From Pseudonocardia sp. N23 (GTDB lineage Bacteria; Actinomycetota; Actinomycetes; Mycobacteriales; Pseudonocardiaceae): a stretch of DNA of 64,000 bases. A model generated the notes under the pieces. It made no database searches and was not told the origin of the DNA. It saw only the letters and a program-made list of their open reading frames with translations. The stretch lies in the NCBI RefSeq assembly GCF_002583555.1, contig NZ_BEGX01000016.1:1-64000 (forward strand), written 5' to 3'. Position numbers and translations under genes: made by a program. Positions within the stretch are counted from its first letter, which is position 1; each line of letters opens with the position of its first letter. Below, in pieces: positions 33,835 to 42,682 of this stretch.

Positions 33835-34736
33835 ACGACGACCCTCTCCTCATCGAGGTCCGCTGCAACGAGTCGACGATGCGCGGTGCCAACCCGCACC
33901 TGCCGTACTCGACCGACGAGATCGTGCGCGAGGCCGTCCGCGCCCACGACGCGGGCGCCGCGATCATCCACTGGCACGGCCGCGACCCCGACACTGGCGG
34001 CCCCGACAACAGCGTCGAGACCTACCGGGCGGCGCACGAGGGCATCCGCGCCGCGACCGACCTGATCACCAAGCCCACGCTGGGCTACATCAGCCAGACC
34101 GGCGTCGAGGACCGGGTGAAGCACCTCCGCGCGCTGGCCGACGACCCGTGGCTGCGCTTCGACGCCGCCGCTGTCGACTTCGGCTCGCTCAACATCGACA
34201 CCTGGGACGCCACGACGCGCCGGTTCACCCCGGGCGACGGCGTGTACGTCAACAGCCGCAACGACATCGAGGCCGTGCTGCGGATCCTCGAGGGCATCGG
34301 CACCTACCTGACGACGGTCGTGTGGGACATCGGCCAGATCCGCACGGCCCGGTGCTTCCGGGAGATGGGGCTGGCGCAGGCGCCGACGTTCTGGGAGCTG
34401 GTCTTCACCGGCGACTCCCGGCCCTCGGGTGCCGGGACCAACCTGCTCGCGCTGCAGGCGATGGTCGCCGAGCTTCCGCCGGGGGAGCCGTGGCAGCTGA
34501 TGTGTTACGGCGGCGACGTGCTGCCCCTGGCTGCCGCGGCGATCGTGCTGGGCGGGCACGTCGCGATCGGGCTCGGCGACCACGACTACGCCCGCTTCGG
34601 CACCCCGCACAACGGCGAGCTGGTGGCGAAGGTGGCGGCGCTGGCGGAGACGATCGGCCGCCCGGTCGCGAGCCCGGCGCAGGCCCGTGAGCTGCTGGGG
34701 ATGCCCGCGCTGCCCGCGCCCGTCGCACCCCTGTGA
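33831..34736 (+). CDS. BKACE family beta-keto acid cleavage enzyme (DUF849)
   Basis: A 301-residue TIM-barrel zinc enzyme. The zinc-binding His-x-His is His47/His49 in IIHWHGRDPD, the N-terminal EVRCNEST holds the conserved Glu, and GHVAIGLGDHDYA is near the end. The family transfers acetyl-CoA onto a beta-keto acid, releasing acetoacetate and a new CoA ester. The substrate class cannot be assigned by eye. The GTG start at 33831 overlaps the SDR stop, and its own stop codon lies inside the 40-bp palindrome that follows. Confidence 0.88.
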   Translation: MNDDPLLIEVRCNESTMRGANPHLPYSTDEIVREAVRAHDAGAAIIHWHGRDPDTGGPDNSVETYRAAHEGIRAATDLITKPTLGYISQTGVEDRVKHLRALADDPWLRFDAAAVDFGSLNIDTWDATTRRFTPGDGVYVNSRNDIEAVLRILEGIGTYLTTVVWDIGQIRTARCFREMGLAQAPTFWELVFTGDSRPSGAGTNLLALQAMVAELPPGEPWQLMCYGGDVLPLAAAAIVLGGHVAIGLGDHDYARFGTPHNGELVAKVAALAETIGRPVASPAQARELLGMPALPAPVAPL

Positions 34737-34772
34737 GTGGCAATGGTCGCTCCAGCGACCATTGCCACTCAG
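34733..34772. repeat. 40-bp near-perfect palindrome (family copy 4)
   Basis: GTGAGTGGCAATGGTCGCT pairs with the right arm GCGACCATTGCCACTCAG; only the outermost and central pairs mismatch. It supplies the TGA stop of the BKACE gene and ends 4 bp before the stop of the converging P450. Confidence 0.9.
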
Positions 34773-34776
34773 AACC

Positions 34777-35829
34777 TCACGTGGGTGCCAGCAGCACGGG
34801 GTAGCTGTCGTGGCGGCGCTGGGCCGTCGGGGCGAGGACGGGCGGGCGGTCCGGGTCGGGCCGCACCCCCAGCTCGCGCAGCCGCCGCAGGATTCGCAGG
34901 TGCACGCCCGGTGTGACGGCGGTCCCGGTGACGACGGCGCGGCCCAGGCACAGGTGCGGCCCGCTGCCGAACGTCAGCCCCCACGGCCGGGCGCGCCCGT
35001 CGACCGCGCGGCCCGGCCGGAACTCGTCGGCGTCGGCACCGAAGACGGCCGGGTCACGGTTGGCGGCGTGCAGGTCGACGGCGACGTACTCGCCCGCGCG
35101 GACGAGCCTGCCGTCGCGCAGGGTCACGTCCTCCAGCGCCCGGCGCAGCAGCGCCACCGTCGGCGGGTACAGCCGCAGGGTCTCGGCGAGGGCGTCGGAC
35201 AGCCTGTCGTCGGGCAGCGGGCACCGCGACAGCTCGTCCACGACGTGCACCAGCAGCGCCGCGTTGTTCAGGGTCGACGCCGCCAGGAACAGCACGACCT
35301 CGCGGACCGCGGCCTCGGGGTCCCACTCGCCGGGGTGGGCGGCCATGATCGCCGCCAGCGTCGACCCGTCGGCGGACAAGGGAAAGCCAGCGACGAGCCT
35401 GTCGCGCGCTGCCAGCCCTTCCGCCAGAACGACCGCGTGGTCGCGCGTCGACCACTCGACCGTGACCGCCTCCAGGAGCGGTCCGAGCAGCGCGAGCAGC
35501 TCGGGCGTCCGTCCGCCGAGATCACCGAGGCCGATGATCGATGCCGCGAGCTGCAGGAACACCGACCGGCCGAGCGGGACGAGGTCAGCTGCCTGCGACC
35601 GGACGCAGTCGTCCAGGGTCGCGGCCACGACCGCGTCGTGGTCCGCGAGTGCCGTCCGCGACATCAGCGGGGCCAGCAGCCGGCGCCGACGCAGATGGGC
35701 GGGACCGTCCATGACCAGGACGGTCCCGCCCACCAGCGGCGCGCTCTCGTGCTTGGACTCCTGCGCGAACAGGCGCGACGTCAGGATCTCGTCGGCCTCG
35801 GCCCAGGAGGACACGCGCGCGAGGGTCAC
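34777..35829 (-). CDS. Atypical cytochrome P450 lacking the I-helix acid
   Basis: A short (350-residue) P450. The heme-thiolate Cys294 (TFGSGPHLCLGRAV) and the ExxR pair Glu216/Arg219 (ETLRLYPP) are present. The I-helix, normally AGx(D/E)TT, reads LAASTLNN at 182-189, so the acid that delivers protons to bound oxygen is replaced by Ser and the following residue is Leu. The N-terminal helices are shortened. It may use peroxide, catalyse a non-monooxygenase reaction, or be impaired. The GTG start at 35829 overlaps the molybdenum-hydroxylase gene stop, so it is the fourth gene of that operon. Confidence 0.8.
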   Translation of the reverse strand: MTLARVSSWAEADEILTSRLFAQESKHESAPLVGGTVLVMDGPAHLRRRRLLAPLMSRTALADHDAVVAATLDDCVRSQAADLVPLGRSVFLQLAASIIGLGDLGGRTPELLALLGPLLEAVTVEWSTRDHAVVLAEGLAARDRLVAGFPLSADGSTLAAIMAAHPGEWDPEAAVREVVLFLAASTLNNAALLVHVVDELSRCPLPDDRLSDALAETLRLYPPTVALLRRALEDVTLRDGRLVRAGEYVAVDLHAANRDPAVFGADADEFRPGRAVDGRARPWGLTFGSGPHLCLGRAVVTGTAVTPGVHLRILRRLRELGVRPDPDRPPVLAPTAQRRHDSYPVLLAPT

Positions 35830-38183
35830 TCCTTCTCGATCACACCCAGCAGCTCGAGCATCCGCGTCGGGGTGATCGGGGTCTCGGTGATCCGCGGCCG
35901 CCCGACCTGCGCGAGCGCGTCGTCGATCGCGTTGAGCAACGCCGCGGGGGCGAGCACCGTGCCACCCTCACCGACGCCACGCGACCCGACGACCTTGTCG
36001 GTCTCGAACTCCATGTGCTCGATCTCGATCTCCGGCAGCTCCGGGGCCGAGGGCATCAGGTAGTCCATGAACGTCGCCGTCAGGTACTGACCGTCCTCGG
36101 CGTACGCGGAGTGCTCCAGCAGCATGCCGCCGACGCCCATCGCGATCCCGCCGATGACCTGCCCCTCGACGACGGCCGGGTTGATCATCTTGCCGCAGTC
36201 CTCGACGACGAGGAACCGCTGCACCTCGATCTTCCCGGTCTGCTGGTCGACCTCGACCCAGCAGGCGTGGCTGGCCTGGGAGAACCCGCCACCCTCACCG
36301 TCGTAGTCGGCGACGAACTCCATCTCGGTGTTCGTGCCCGGCGGCATCTGGTCGGGCGCGAGCCAGCACCCCATCGCGATCTGGCCCATCGGCACCGAAG
36401 CGCCCGGGGCACCCTTGACCGACACGACGCCGTCGGCGATCTGCAGGTCCTCGACGCTCGCCTCCAGCATGTGCGAGGCGATCTCCAGCACCCGCTTCCG
36501 GAGCTCACGTGCGCCGTAGACGGCGGCGCCGCTGGCCATCGTCGCGGCCCGGCTTCCGCCCGTCCCCAGCATGGAGAACGGGGTGGCGTCGGTGTCGCCG
36601 TAGACGATGCGGATGTCGTCGAACCCGACGCCGAGCTCGTCGGCGATCAGCTGCGACAGCGTCGTCTCGTGGCTCTGGCCGTGCGGGGTCTGCGGGGTGA
36701 AGGCAGTGACCTTGCCGTCGATCTCGATCCGGATCCGGCAGGGCTCCGAGCCGAACGGGAACCCGACGGCCGCCCAGAACTCCTGGGTGCCGGGCGCCGG
36801 CTCGATGAACGTCCCGACGCCGAAGCCGAGCAGCCGGCCCTCCGCGCGGGCCGCCTCCTGCTGGCGGCGGACCTCGTCGAGGTCGACCATCTCGACCAGC
36901 TTCTGGAATGTCTCGGCCGCGGTGACGTTCTCCAGCGTCACGTTGGTGATCATCTTCGTGGGCTGGTCGTCGAGGGTGATGAGGTTGCGCGTCCGCACCT
37001 CGACCGGCGAGATCCCGCACGTCTCGGCGATCTTGTCCATCAGCCGCTCGCGCACCAGCGTCTCCACGGCCCAGGGCCCGCGCAGCGAGATGTAGGACGC
37101 CTTGTTCGTGGCGACGATGTGGTGCTGGAAATGGTAGGCGGGCAGCTTGTAGGGGCCGGGCAGCGTGGTGCGCACGAGGCCTGCGTAGACCGTGGCCGGC
37201 GGGTTGATCGGGTAGGCGCCCGCGTCGAGCTTCATGGTGACGCGCAGCCCCAGCAGGGTTCCGTCGGCCTTCACCGCGGCCTGCAGCGTCAGCTGCTCCT
37301 CGCGGGCGGCACCGGCCGCGACGAGGTGCTCGTTGCGGTCCTCCACCCACTTCACGGCCCCGCCGACCGCCTTGGCCGCCGCACACACGGCGACGTCCTC
37401 GCGGTAGGCGGAGAACTTCAGGCCGAAGCCACCGCCGATGTTGTTGGCGGTCACACGGAACTGGTGGATGGGCTGGCGGATCCAGCCGGCCAGCAGGAAC
37501 CGCAGCGTGTGCGTCGTCTGCGTCGACGCCTCGTAGACGAGCTGGCCGCTGCCGGTCTCGTAGGTGGCGACGCCACCGCGGGTCTCCATCGGGTTGCACG
37601 CCCAGCGGTGCTGGTCGAGCGACTGCTCCACGACGTGGTCGGCCTGGGAGAACGCGGCCTCGATGTCGCCGAAGAGCTGCTCGTCGGTGTGCACGACGTT
37701 GCCGGGCACGTCGCCGAACAGCTCGGTGGCACCGTCGGCCAGGCCGGCGGTGGTGCTCATGATCGGGTCGAGGATGTCGTAGTCGATCTCGATCAGACCG
37801 GCCGCGTCCTCCGCGATGTACCGGCTCTCGGCAATGATCAACGCCACCGGTTCGCCGACGAAGCGCACGACGTCGTGCGCGATCGCCGGGTACGACGGGC
37901 TGTGCAGGCCGGGGATCGGCTGGGCGAAGCTCAGGTCCTCGGTGATCGCGCTCATGTCGGCGCCGGTGAAGACGCGCACCACGCCCTCGACCTTGCGCGC
38001 CTCGTCGACGTCGATCGAGGTGATCCGGCCGTGGGCGACCGTGCTGCGCAGGAAGTGTGCGTGCAGCATCCCGCGGGCCTGCACGTCGTCGACGTAGCGA
38101 CCGGTGCCGGTGAGGATCGTGCGGTCCTCCTTGCGGTGGACCCGTGCCCCGACCAGCCCGGAGATCGCGCTGCCGCCTGCCAT
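35826..38183 (-). CDS. Molybdenum hydroxylase large subunit (xanthine dehydrogenase family)
   Basis: A 785-residue Mo-cofactor subunit. Visible blocks are VGARVHRKEDRTILTGTGRYVDD at the N-terminus, NNIGGGFGLKF, the middle substrate loop SYISLRGPW and the C-terminal GVGEGG with the catalytic Glu. The loop lacks the AYxCSFR signature of form I CO dehydrogenase, so CO oxidation is unlikely; hydroxylation of an aromatic, heterocyclic or aldehyde substrate, with water as oxygen donor, fits better. The ATG at 38183 overlaps the small-subunit stop by one base. Confidence 0.9.
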   Translation of the reverse strand: MAGGSAISGLVGARVHRKEDRTILTGTGRYVDDVQARGMLHAHFLRSTVAHGRITSIDVDEARKVEGVVRVFTGADMSAITEDLSFAQPIPGLHSPSYPAIAHDVVRFVGEPVALIIAESRYIAEDAAGLIEIDYDILDPIMSTTAGLADGATELFGDVPGNVVHTDEQLFGDIEAAFSQADHVVEQSLDQHRWACNPMETRGGVATYETGSGQLVYEASTQTTHTLRFLLAGWIRQPIHQFRVTANNIGGGFGLKFSAYREDVAVCAAAKAVGGAVKWVEDRNEHLVAAGAAREEQLTLQAAVKADGTLLGLRVTMKLDAGAYPINPPATVYAGLVRTTLPGPYKLPAYHFQHHIVATNKASYISLRGPWAVETLVRERLMDKIAETCGISPVEVRTRNLITLDDQPTKMITNVTLENVTAAETFQKLVEMVDLDEVRRQQEAARAEGRLLGFGVGTFIEPAPGTQEFWAAVGFPFGSEPCRIRIEIDGKVTAFTPQTPHGQSHETTLSQLIADELGVGFDDIRIVYGDTDATPFSMLGTGGSRAATMASGAAVYGARELRKRVLEIASHMLEASVEDLQIADGVVSVKGAPGASVPMGQIAMGCWLAPDQMPPGTNTEMEFVADYDGEGGGFSQASHACWVEVDQQTGKIEVQRFLVVEDCGKMINPAVVEGQVIGGIAMGVGGMLLEHSAYAEDGQYLTATFMDYLMPSAPELPEIEIEHMEFETDKVVGSRGVGEGGTVLAPAALLNAIDDALAQVGRPRITETPITPTRMLELLGVIEKE

Positions 38184-38683
38184 CAGGACTCCTTCCCGGC
38201 GGTACCCGCGAGCGCCGCCTCGGTGCCGTCGACGATCGACTGGTAGCCGGTGCAGCGACAGATGTTGCCCGACAGCTCCTCACGGATCTCGGTGCGCGAG
38301 CACGGCACCGGGCGGCCCGCCTTCTTGTCCTCGCACATCCCGTAGATCGTCATCACGAACCCGGGGGTGCAGAAGCCACACTGGAAGGAGTGGTTGTCGC
38401 GCAACGCCTGCTGTACGGGGTGCAGCTCGCCGTCGCCCGTCGCGAGACCCTCGACGGTGGTGATCTCGCGCCCGTCGGCCTGGACGGCGAGCTGGGTGCA
38501 CGAGCGCTCGGTGTGCCCGTCGACGATGACGGTGCAGGCCCCGCAGACGCCGTGCTCGCACCCGAGGTGCGTGGCGGTGAGGCCGAGGTCCTCGCGCAGG
38601 AAGTCGGCGAGCGTGCGCCGGACCTCCACGTTCACGGTCCGCTTCCGTCCGTTGACGGTCACGGTGATCTCGCGGGTGTTCAT
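38183..38683 (-). CDS. Molybdenum hydroxylase [2Fe-2S] small subunit
   Basis: A 166-residue iron-sulphur subunit. The plant-ferredoxin-type cluster has [11 protein letters not shown] plus a later Cys (ERSCTQL); the second cluster has CGFCTPGF and ICRCTGY. All ligands are present. It relays electrons from the Mo site to FAD in the medium subunit. The ATG at 38683 is used (GAGG upstream); the longer frame reads through the intergenic repeat. Confidence 0.93.
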   Translation of the reverse strand: MNTREITVTVNGRKRTVNVEVRRTLADFLREDLGLTATHLGCEHGVCGACTVIVDGHTERSCTQLAVQADGREITTVEGLATGDGELHPVQQALRDNHSFQCGFCTPGFVMTIYGMCEDKKAGRPVPCSRTEIREELSGNICRCTGYQSIVDGTEAALAGTAGKES

Positions 38684-38691
38684 CACTCGCC

Positions 38692-38754
38692 CTCGCTGAC
38701 GCTCGGGCGGCTCTTCGCGCGGGTGCTGTGCTGACGGTTCACTCGCTGACGCTC
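38692..38754. repeat. Duplicated 13-bp segment between small- and medium-subunit genes
   Basis: CTCGCTGACGCTC occurs at 38692-38704 and 38742-38754. On the coding strand each copy reads GAGCGTCAGCGAG; the upstream copy is followed by GTGA directly after the medium-subunit stop, the downstream copy lies in front of the small-subunit ATG. It looks like a duplicated ribosome-binding/start region that created the 73-bp gap. Confidence 0.6.
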
Positions 38755-38756
38755 CT

Positions 38757-39635
38757 TCACAGGGTCTCCCGGGCACGAGCAGCGGCGGTGCGGACGGCCT
38801 TGCGGATCAGCACGCCCGCGATGTGCTTGCGGTAGGCGGCGGAACCGTGGAGGTCCGACGAGGGGGACAGGTCGGCGACGGTGGCGTCGGCGGCCTCGTC
38901 GAGTACGGCGTCGTCGATGGTCCGTCCGGCCAGCGCGGCCTCGGCCTTGCTGGCGCGCACGGGTGCCAGGTCGACACCGGAGATCGCGATGCGGGCCTCG
39001 GCGACGGTGTCACCGTCGAGCCGCACCTGGGCGGCCACCCCGGCCATGGCGAAGTCGCCGTGACGTCGGGCGACCTCCTCGTAGGCGGCACCGGTACCGG
39101 GTCCGGCCGCCCGGATGCGGACGGCGGTGAGGATCTCGTCCTCGGACAGCGCCGTGGTGAAGAAGCCGGTGAAGAAGTCGGCGGCGCGGATGGAGCGTTC
39201 ACCGCCGGGACCCTGCGCGACGAGCTCGGCGTCGAGGCAGGCCGCGACCGTCGGGAGTTCCGCGGCGGGATCGGCATGGGCGATGCTGCCGCCGACGGTG
39301 CCGCGGTTGCGGATCGCGCCGTGACCGATCAGCGGGATCGCGGCGGCCATCAGGGGGATCGACCGGCGCACGACGTCCGAGCGTCCGGCGACGGCCTGGC
39401 GCACGAGCGCACCGATCGTGACGACGCCGGCCTCCTCGGTGATCTCCGAGAGGTTCTCGATGCCGTTGATGTCGACGATGCGACCGGGCTGGGCGAGGCG
39501 CAGGCTGAGGAGCGGGACGAGACTCTGCCCGCCTGCCAGGACCTTCACGTCGCCGATGTCGTCGGTGGTGGACAGTGCGGTCACGGCCTCGTCGACCGAC
39601 GTCGGTGACACGTACTCGAAGACAGCGGGCTTCAT
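38757..39635 (-). CDS. Molybdenum hydroxylase FAD-binding medium subunit
   Basis: A 292-residue subunit with the FAD pyrophosphate loop AGGQSLVPLLSLRLAQP near residue 35 and the second motif RNRGTVGGSIAHADPAAELP near 110, followed by the CO-dehydrogenase flavoprotein C-terminal domain. It passes electrons from the small subunit to an external acceptor. The ATG at 39635 has GGTGAGG upstream and is preferred to the GTG at 39647. It is the first gene of the M-S-L-P450 operon, diverging from the duplicated-domain protein gene. Confidence 0.9.
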   Translation of the reverse strand: MKPAVFEYVSPTSVDEAVTALSTTDDIGDVKVLAGGQSLVPLLSLRLAQPGRIVDINGIENLSEITEEAGVVTIGALVRQAVAGRSDVVRRSIPLMAAAIPLIGHGAIRNRGTVGGSIAHADPAAELPTVAACLDAELVAQGPGGERSIRAADFFTGFFTTALSEDEILTAVRIRAAGPGTGAAYEEVARRHGDFAMAGVAAQVRLDGDTVAEARIAISGVDLAPVRASKAEAALAGRTIDDAVLDEAADATVADLSPSSDLHGSAAYRKHIAGVLIRKAVRTAAARARETL

Positions 39636-39679
39636 GGGCGCCCTCACCTCTCTGTGAGATCGTCCGTTGACTGGGGGAT

Positions 39680-39696
39680 ATTGTTATCAGAGATTG
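39680..39696 (+). promoter_or_regulatory. TTATCAG-type promoter/operator element (copy B)
   Basis: ATTGTTATCAGAGATTG lies in the 200-bp divergent promoter between the molybdenum-hydroxylase operon and the first duplicated-domain gene, 45 bp from the former. It shares 14 of 17 bases with the element at 32340, and CAGAGATT with the region at 55851. Confidence 0.4.
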
Positions 39697-39835
39697 CTGT
39701 GGCGGGACAGTCCGGGGACGGTATTCCGGATTCACGGCGAGAGGATCGGAATTATTCCGAGAATGCGGATTTCTCGCCTCATGCATGTGCTTCACCACCA
39801 TAGGATCAACGCCGGGACGAGGGGAAGTGCCGCCC

Positions 39836-40678
39836 GTGACCAGCACGCAGGACCTCCAGACCGTCGTGGCCGAACACGATCGCGGGCACGTCGTCGCGAT
39901 CGACTCGGCCTACGACGTCGACGCCCGCAACACCGGACGCGACGTCGTCGTCTCCGCGTCCTACTCCGGGGTCCTGCCCGCCCGGTTCGTCGCCGACCGC
40001 CGCCCCCGTGGGGCGATCGGGCTCGACTGCGGGATCGGCCCCGAGGGCGCCGGCATCGCCGGGCTCTGGTTCTACGAGGCGCTCGGCATCCCCGCCGCGA
40101 CCGCCGACGTCACCGGTGTGCACCTCGGCGACGGCGTCGACGTCCACCGCCACGGCCGGATCAGCCGGGTCAACGCCGTCGCCGCCGCCTGTGGCGTCAC
40201 CGTCGGCATGCCGGTCGCCGACGCCGCACTGCTCCTGCTCACCACCGACCCCGCCGCGCAGACGCCCTCGGAGATCACACGCCGCACCGTCATGGAGGAA
40301 GGCCCGGACGGGCGCGCCGTCGTCTGCACCGACTCGATCGCCTTCGGCACCCCCGCCGACCGTGACATCAACGTCCTGGTCACCGCGGGGCACACCGGCC
40401 GCTCCAGCGTCCCCTACCTGCGGAGGTTCAGCCCGTATGGCTTCATCTGCTCCGACGGCGGGCGCGGCCGCGACGACTCCGGCGTCGCCGGGCTCGCGAT
40501 CGTCGAGGCCGACGGTCTGGCCGGCGCATGCGTCGACGCCCGCACCGCGATGATGGGCGACGGCCTGTCCAGCTACCGCGACGGCGTGATCAGCGCGGTC
40601 AACGCCCTCGCCGCCCGGTGCGGTGTCGAGATCGGGATGCCCGCGAGCGAGGCGGCGCACCGGCTGCTGCACCGGTGA
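39836..40678 (+). CDS. Internally duplicated protein of unknown function, paralogue 1
   Basis: A 280-residue soluble protein. I do not recognise its family. Its two halves are homologous: each contains a DSxx start, a VLxxxxxxGR-type segment, a G(L/F)xCxxG loop, a (A/S)GxAGL motif, DGVIS/HGRIS-type turns with an Asn, and GMPxxxAAxxLL at the end. It is clearly paralogous to the 289-residue protein at 55917 (shared VDARNTGRDVVV, TDSI, VTAGHTGRS, DGG). The GTG start at 39836 follows AGGGGAAG. It heads an operon with an EthD-like protein (GTGA overlap). Confidence 0.72.
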   Translation: MTSTQDLQTVVAEHDRGHVVAIDSAYDVDARNTGRDVVVSASYSGVLPARFVADRRPRGAIGLDCGIGPEGAGIAGLWFYEALGIPAATADVTGVHLGDGVDVHRHGRISRVNAVAAACGVTVGMPVADAALLLLTTDPAAQTPSEITRRTVMEEGPDGRAVVCTDSIAFGTPADRDINVLVTAGHTGRSSVPYLRRFSPYGFICSDGGRGRDDSGVAGLAIVEADGLAGACVDARTAMMGDGLSSYRDGVISAVNALAARCGVEIGMPASEAAHRLLHR

Positions 40679-41313
40679 TCACCCGGTTCGGGCTCGCGCC
40701 CCGCAAGGCCGGGTTCACCGTCGACCGGTTCCAGCAGCACTGGCGTGAGCGCCACGGTGCCGTGATCGGTGTGCTGCCCGGCCTGCGCCGCTACTGGCAG
40801 AACCACGCGGTGGCGGGCACCGGGCTGCCGTGGCCGGGGTTCGACGCCTGCTCGGAGATGGACGCCGACGACGTCGCGGCCTTCGACACCGTCTTCGCCG
40901 AGCCCCACTACCTGACGGCCGGGCGTGCCGACGAGCGCCGCTTCGTCGACCGCAGCGGCGGGGGAGCGGTGCTCACCGAGCGGGTCGCCGGCACGCCGCC
41001 CGCCGAGCCCGGGGGAGTCCGGCTGCTGACGCTCATGCGCGGCGCCCCCGACGTCGCGACCGGCGACCTCGCTGCGGTCCTCGGCGCACCGGGCCGGGGT
41101 GGGGCCGCCACCGCGGTCGAGGCGTTCGTCCGGTTGCCCGGTCCGCTCGGGATCGTCGACGCCGTCGAGGCACTGTGGTTCCCCTCCGCCGATGCCGCTC
41201 TGGGGCACGTGACCTCGGAAGCGGCCGAGGTCGACCGGCGTGCACTGGCCGGCCGGGTGGCCGCCACCGAGCGGGTGCTGGCGACGGTCCACGTGGTCCC
41301 GCTCGGCGTCTAG
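40675..41313 (+). CDS. EthD domain-containing protein
   Basis: A 212-residue protein with an N-terminal dimeric alpha/beta-barrel (EthD) signature: FGLAPRKAGFTVDRFQQHWRERHGAVIGVLPGLRRYWQNH, of which RFQQHWRERHG is the most typical. A weaker second barrel follows. EthD proteins occur beside P450s and catabolic enzymes, with roles from lyase to accessory. The GTG start overlaps the stop of the duplicated-domain gene, so the two are co-translated. Its TAG stop and the converging gene's TAG share the palindromic CTAG at 41310-41313. Confidence 0.75.
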   Translation: MITRFGLAPRKAGFTVDRFQQHWRERHGAVIGVLPGLRRYWQNHAVAGTGLPWPGFDACSEMDADDVAAFDTVFAEPHYLTAGRADERRFVDRSGGGAVLTERVAGTPPAEPGGVRLLTLMRGAPDVATGDLAAVLGAPGRGGAATAVEAFVRLPGPLGIVDAVEALWFPSADAALGHVTSEAAEVDRRALAGRVAATERVLATVHVVPLGV

Positions 41314-41849
41314 CTCTGTGAGTACGCCTGCCACGTCGGCAGCGACTCCGGGATGTCGGCCGCGACGGGCTCGGTCCCCGGCCAGCGCCGGCGCAACGTC
41401 CCGGCCAGGACGTCGGGCAGGTCGGCCAGGGGAGCGGCGTAGAGCTGCAGGGCGCGCCGCGACACGAACCGCCACCGCCCCTGCTCGCGGCGGTACACGT
41501 CGAGGTAGCGCAGCGCGACGACGAACGGCGTCGGCAGGATCGCCAGCTCCGCGTGCGCCGACACGACGCCGGTCGCGTCGTCGGGACCGGTGAACTCGAC
41601 CGTGTGGCTGTGCGGGTAGTGGTAGGTCATCCCGTAGCGGTCGAGCTGGCGACGGTAGTAGCCCATCACCGCGTCGCGGCCGGTCATCGGGCCGTCGGTG
41701 GAGTCGAAGACGGCGTCGGAGGTGTAGAGCGCGGCCAGCCCGTCGACGTCGCGGTCGTCGAGCAGCCTGCCGTAGAACGCGACGAGCTCGCCGAGCTCGG
41801 CGCGGTCCTCCAGCCGCCGGATGCGTGCCTCCAGGTCCTCGGTCGCCAT
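41310..41849 (-). CDS. SnoaL-like (NTF2-fold) protein
   Basis: A 179-residue NTF2/SnoaL-fold protein. It has an N-terminal helix pair (EARIRRLEDRAELGELVAFYGRLLDDRDVDGLAALY), AVFDSTDGPMTGRDAVMGYY, a His-rich strand (YHYPHSHTVEF) and the terminal LDVYRREQGRWRFVSRR. Such folds act as ring hydroxylase small subunits, cyclases, dehydratases or binding proteins; no specific catalytic pair is certain. The ATG at 41849 has GGGAGGA upstream. It diverges from the BadI-like hydrolase gene 56 bp away. Confidence 0.8.
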   Translation of the reverse strand: MATEDLEARIRRLEDRAELGELVAFYGRLLDDRDVDGLAALYTSDAVFDSTDGPMTGRDAVMGYYRRQLDRYGMTYHYPHSHTVEFTGPDDATGVVSAHAELAILPTPFVVALRYLDVYRREQGRWRFVSRRALQLYAAPLADLPDVLAGTLRRRWPGTEPVAADIPESLPTWQAYSQS

Positions 41850-41905
41850 GACCGCTCCTCCCGTGCGCGTTGTCATCGCTAATCCAGGGTGATAGTAGTC
41901 AGCAT

Positions 41906-42682
41906 ATGAACGACGGTTCCGCAGATGTGACGGTCGAACGACGTGGCGACGTGGCCTGGATCCGGTTGAACCGGCCGGACCGCATGAACGCCTACGACGC
42001 CGCGATGGGCCGGGCGCTCACCGACGCCGTCCGCGGCGCCTCCGACGCCGGGGTGATCGTCCTGACCGGCAGTGGCCGGGCCTTCTGCGCCGGCGGCTAC
42101 CTCGCCAACCTCGCCGACCCGGACCCCGAGGAGCTGCGCGGGATGTTCCACGCGTCGCTGGAGCTGTTCGACGTCATCCGGACCTCGCCGCGGCCGGTCA
42201 TCGCCGCCGTCAACGGTGCGGCGGCCGGGGGCGGCAACGAGCTCGTCGTCGCCTGCGACCTCGCGATCGCGGCTCGCAGCGCCGAGCTCGGCCAGACCGG
42301 GCCCCGCGTCGGCAGCGCGCCCGTCCTGGGCGGGACCAACCTGCTGGCGATCTCGGTGGGGGAGAAGCGCGCCAAGGAGATCTCCATGATGTGCCGGCGC
42401 TACACCGCCGCGCAGGCCCTCGAGCTGGGCTGGCTCAACGCCGTCGTCGACGACGACGAGCTGGAGGCCGAGGTGACCCGCTGGGCCGACGAGCTGCTCG
42501 CGCTCTCCCCGCGCTACCTGGAGATCGCCAAGATCAGCTCCAACGTGTGGTGGAACGCCTGCCGGGACAACTACGTCTCCGGGCTCGGCATGCTCGTGCA
42601 GGCCATCGGATCGCCCGACATGCGCGAGGGGGCGGCGGCGTTCATGGAGAAGCGCGCCCCGCGCTTCCGGGACCTCCGATGA
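41906..42682 (+). CDS. Crotonase-family hydrolase/hydratase, BadI-like
   Basis: A 258-residue crotonase-fold enzyme. Oxyanion-hole segments are GRAFCAGGYLAN and AAVNGAAAGGGNELVVACD. The stretch GQTGPRVGSAPVLGGTN followed by EKRAKEISMMCRRYTAAQA resembles BadI (2-ketocyclohexanecarboxyl-CoA hydrolase) and MenB more than ordinary enoyl-CoA hydratases, which suggests ring opening of a cyclic beta-ketoacyl-CoA. The ATG at 41906 has no good Shine-Dalgarno and lies just after an AT-rich stretch, so a leaderless transcript is possible. It is coupled by ATGA to a CoA ligase. Confidence 0.82.
   Translation: MNDGSADVTVERRGDVAWIRLNRPDRMNAYDAAMGRALTDAVRGASDAGVIVLTGSGRAFCAGGYLANLADPDPEELRGMFHASLELFDVIRTSPRPVIAAVNGAAAGGGNELVVACDLAIAARSAELGQTGPRVGSAPVLGGTNLLAISVGEKRAKEISMMCRRYTAAQALELGWLNAVVDDDELEAEVTRWADELLALSPRYLEIAKISSNVWWNACRDNYVSGLGMLVQAIGSPDMREGAAAFMEKRAPRFRDLR

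Noticed and set aside
36015..38246. 743-codon + strand frame opposite the molybdenum hydroxylase large subunit
   Set aside because: The opposite strand encodes a full-length Mo-hydroxylase with all motifs; this frame is its antisense shadow with biased Asp/Val/His/Gly composition.
35826..39635. CO dehydrogenase (coxMSL) assignment for the molybdenum hydroxylase
   Set aside because: The active-site loop reads SYISLRGPW, not the AYxCSFR of form I CO dehydrogenase, so only the general Mo-hydroxylase call is supported.
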